DNA from: HGM13233 sp900762805
GTDB taxonomy: Bacteria; Bacillota; Clostridia; Oscillospirales; Ruminococcaceae
Assembly: GCA_937993755.1 (NCBI GenBank)
Contig: CALKMA010000012.1
Coordinates: 1 to 64,000, forward strand
Direction: 5' to 3'
Length of the DNA: 64,000 bases
The notes under the pieces are model-generated. The model worked only from the letters and a program-made list of their open reading frames with translations, ran no database searches and was not told the DNA's origin. The translations under genes and the position numbers were made by a program. Positions 62,157 through 64,000 of the stretch are shown here, piece after piece. How positions within the stretch are numbered: position 1 is the stretch's first letter; each line of letters starts with the position of its first letter.

Positions 62157-62993
62157 ATGGCAGACGTTAAGAATGAAAAGCGCTTGCTGAGCAAAAAGGC
62201 CGTTCGCAGGGCCTATTGGGACTGGATGTTCTGGAACCTTTCGCTGCAGAACTTCGAGCGCATGCAGGGCCCGGCCATCGTCAAGATGCTGGCCGACGTG
62301 CGCGAGGATCTTTACCCCGGCGACGTTGAAGCGCAGAAAGAGATGCTTACCCGCCACACCGTTTTCTTCAACACCGAGCCCAACCTCGGCGCCATCGTGC
62401 CCGGCATCGTGCTTGGCATGGAGGAAGAAAAAGCCGCGGGCGGCGATGTCGCCCCCGAATTCATCAATGCTATCAAGACGGCGCTGATGGGACCCTTTGC
62501 CGGCATCGGTGATTCGCTGCTGCCCGGTACCCTGTGCCCCATCCTGCTTTCCATTGCGATGGGCATGTGCAAAAACGGCGAGGTCATCGGACCGCTGTTC
62601 TACATCGTTGTTTTCCTCGGCGTCATGCTGCCGCTGACATGGTTCCTGTTCTCCTACGGCCGCAAGATGGGCGCCAACGCCGCTGAGTTTGTCCTGCAAG
62701 GCGGCATCAAGGACCGCGTTACCCGCGCGGCCGAGATGATCGGCCTTGTGGTCGTCGGCGCCGTCACGGCTTCCTACACCAACATCAACATCGGCCTCAA
62801 GTTTGTGTCCGGCGACCTGACGATCGACATCATGGAGGGCGTCCTCAACCCGCTGATGCCCAAGCTGCCGGTGCTGCTGATGGCCTACTTCACCTATTGG
62901 CTGATGGCCAAGAAAAAGTTGGGGACCGGCAAGATCATGCTGCTCATGCTTGCCATGTCCATCGTCGGCTATTTCACCACGATTCTTGCATAA
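62157..62993 (+). CDS. PTS mannose-family EIID component
   Basis: 278 aa. FWNLSLQNFERMQGPAIVKML, FFNTEPNLGAIVPGIVLGMEEEKA and FAGIGDSLLPGTLCPILLSIAMG are the family signatures; the C-terminal part is membrane-spanning. Starts 4 nt after EIIC. Confidence 0.95.
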   Translation: MADVKNEKRLLSKKAVRRAYWDWMFWNLSLQNFERMQGPAIVKMLADVREDLYPGDVEAQKEMLTRHTVFFNTEPNLGAIVPGIVLGMEEEKAAGGDVAPEFINAIKTALMGPFAGIGDSLLPGTLCPILLSIAMGMCKNGEVIGPLFYIVVFLGVMLPLTWFLFSYGRKMGANAAEFVLQGGIKDRVTRAAEMIGLVVVGAVTASYTNINIGLKFVSGDLTIDIMEGVLNPLMPKLPVLLMAYFTYWLMAKKKLGTGKIMLLMLAMSIVGYFTTILA

Positions 62994-63010
62994 ACCTCAT
63001 TTCCAAAACA

Positions 63011-63040
63011 CGGCCCGGCGGGCAGCCGCCCACCGGGCCG
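63011..63040 (+). repeat. Intercistronic hairpin before nanE
   Basis: CGGCCCGGCGGG and CCCACCGGGCCG form a 12-bp stem with one mismatch. It may stabilise the PTS mRNA 3' end or reduce read-through into nanE; no T-run. Confidence 0.6.
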
Positions 63041-63059
63041 GGCGCGAACAGGGTGAATT

Positions 63060-63770
63060 ATGAAACCTATTGTAGAAAAGCTGCTTGGCGGGCTGATCAT
63101 TTCCTGCCAGGCGTATGAAGACACGCCGCTCTACGGGGCAGACAATATGGCCCGCTTTGCCCGGTGCGCCGCCATGGGCGGAGCCGACGGAATACGCGCC
63201 TGCTGGCCGCAGGATATCCGCGCCATCAGAGCGGCGGTCGATCTGCCCATCATCGGCATCAATAAATATATGGGAGCGGGCGATCAGGCTACCACCGTGT
63301 TCATCACGCCGACCTTTGAATCGGCCGCCGAGGTCATCGAGGCCGGCGCCGACATTCTGGCGCTCGACTGCACCATCCGGCCCAGCCGCGGGAAGGAGGC
63401 GCTTTATGAGCTGCTCAGCCGCATCCATCGGGCGTATCCTGAGGTGCCCGTCATGGCCGACCTCGCCACGCTGGAGGAGGCTCGCTTTGCCGAGGAGACC
63501 GGCTTTGTCGATATTATTTCAAGCACGCTGTCAGGCTATACGGCCCAGTCGGCCGGGCACTGCACGGATGGACCTGATACCGACACCATCCGCTCCTTCA
63601 AGGCCGCTGTCAAGCTGCCTGTCAATGCCGAGGGCCGCATCTGGGAGCTGGCCGATCTGCGCGCCGTTATCGACGCAGGGGCTGACATCGTTACCATCGG
63701 CACCGCCGTTACAAGGCCGCATCTCATCACTGAACGGTTTGTCAAGTGCAGCCGGGCGGCGCGCGGCTGA
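63060..63770 (+). CDS. nanE: N-acetylmannosamine-6-phosphate 2-epimerase
   Basis: 236 aa. GGLIISCQAYEDTPLYGADNMARFA, IIGINKYMG, LALDCTIRP (catalytic region), DLATLEEAR and PVNAEGRIWE. Converts ManNAc-6-phosphate to GlcNAc-6-phosphate. Directly after a mannose-family PTS, this suggests the PTS imports and phosphorylates ManNAc (or a related sugar). nanA and nanK are not in view. Confidence 0.94.
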   Translation: MKPIVEKLLGGLIISCQAYEDTPLYGADNMARFARCAAMGGADGIRACWPQDIRAIRAAVDLPIIGINKYMGAGDQATTVFITPTFESAAEVIEAGADILALDCTIRPSRGKEALYELLSRIHRAYPEVPVMADLATLEEARFAEETGFVDIISSTLSGYTAQSAGHCTDGPDTDTIRSFKAAVKLPVNAEGRIWELADLRAVIDAGADIVTIGTAVTRPHLITERFVKCSRAARG

Positions 63771-63784
63771 CAGGGAGAAGACCT

Positions 63785-64000
63785 ATGGACCGCAGCTTTA
63801 CCTTTACGCTGACCCAACAGGAATATCTTGATTATCTCCGCTGCCGCACAGGGGCGTCGCGGGGACACCGCGGCAAGCGGCTTTGGCTGCTCACCAGCGT
63901 GCCCATGCTTATCGTGGTGAGCCTCATCTTTTTCCGCCTCTACAAGCAGCCCTTTGTGATGGCGCTGGCGCTCATGCTGATCGTCATCTGGGTGCTGGTG
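63785..64000 (+). CDS. Membrane protein, start only (YcxB-like), cut by window end
   Basis: Partial, at least 72 aa. RSFTFTLTQQEYLDYLR at the N-terminus, a basic patch, then two hydrophobic segments (LWLLTSVPMLIVVSLIFF; FVMALALMLIVIWVLV). The pattern of a short cytosolic strand followed by two helices resembles YcxB-like proteins. ATG 63785 follows AGGGAGAA. It may belong to the nanE operon. Confidence 0.6.
   Translation, partial: MDRSFTFTLTQQEYLDYLRCRTGASRGHRGKRLWLLTSVPMLIVVSLIFFRLYKQPFVMALALMLIVIWVLV

Overview
The window reads as a high-GC, spore-forming Clostridia chromosome, most like a gut Oscillospiraceae/Ruminococcaceae lineage. This is inferred from SpoVT, a BofC-C-like protein, SAM-I and yybP-ykoY (Mn) riboswitches, mannose- and fructose-type PTS loci and a typical Firmicute housekeeping set (metK, trpS, gltX, murA, rlmH, pyrR). 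No species is claimed. Most of the window is GC-rich with tight operons. AT-richer islands lie at about 1-1.7 kb, 25-34.9 kb and 50.2-56.3 kb and look horizontally acquired.

Layout. 0-1.7 kb: an AT-rich secreted Cys/His protein plus a lipoprotein-like partner. 2.1-11 kb: spoVT, metK with its riboswitch, a decaying leftward module of regulators, flavodoxins and a cupin (three of five genes broken), a LytTR/DUF3021 pair, deoD, and mntP behind a Mn riboswitch. 11.1-22.9 kb: a TetM/EF-G-like GTPase fused to a Rae1/YacP-type NYN nuclease domain, pyrR, then a cell-envelope run (class A PBP, RluA pseudouridine synthase, LysM-G5-M23 protein, murA, a YycJ-like MBL protein, rlmH). 23.7-34.9 kb: an accessory region. 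rlmD is interrupted near its 3' end by an integrated element whose flanks carry a 48-bp imperfect direct repeat. Inside are an OLD-family nuclease and a small UvrD-like helicase (Gabija-like) behind a methyltransferase that has lost its N-terminus, and the tail of a large serine recombinase. Next come a three-gene membrane/HTH/secreted cassette with twin operator-like dyads, an IS256-family element and a doubly truncated recQ.

35-43 kb: Dabb protein, divergent trpS/gltX, a TetR regulator, a DUF308/plsC/lipid-kinase operon and a membrane-anchored XRE regulator. 43-50 kb: a glycoside locus with GH1, GH36 and a GPH-type symporter leftward, and a GH13 alpha-glucosidase rightward from a divergent promoter. 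50.2-56.3 kb: a PRD activator, fructose-type PTS EIIB/EIIC, class II aldolase, Asp/Glu-racemase-like and transaldolase-like operon of unknown substrate. 56.8-60 kb: a conserved unknown protein, a MATE exporter and a small heavy-metal (HMA) protein behind a long structured-looking leader. 60.5-64 kb: a mannose-family PTS (EIIA, B, C, D) with NanE, pointing to uptake of N-acetylmannosamine or a related amino sugar; the last gene runs off the window.

The observations I rate highest are the translation-GTPase/NYN fusion, the rlmD-resident element with a decapitated methyltransferase ahead of an intact OLD/helicase pair, the twin dyads around the 30-kb promoter, and the ATA codon sitting where a start codon is expected at base 110.
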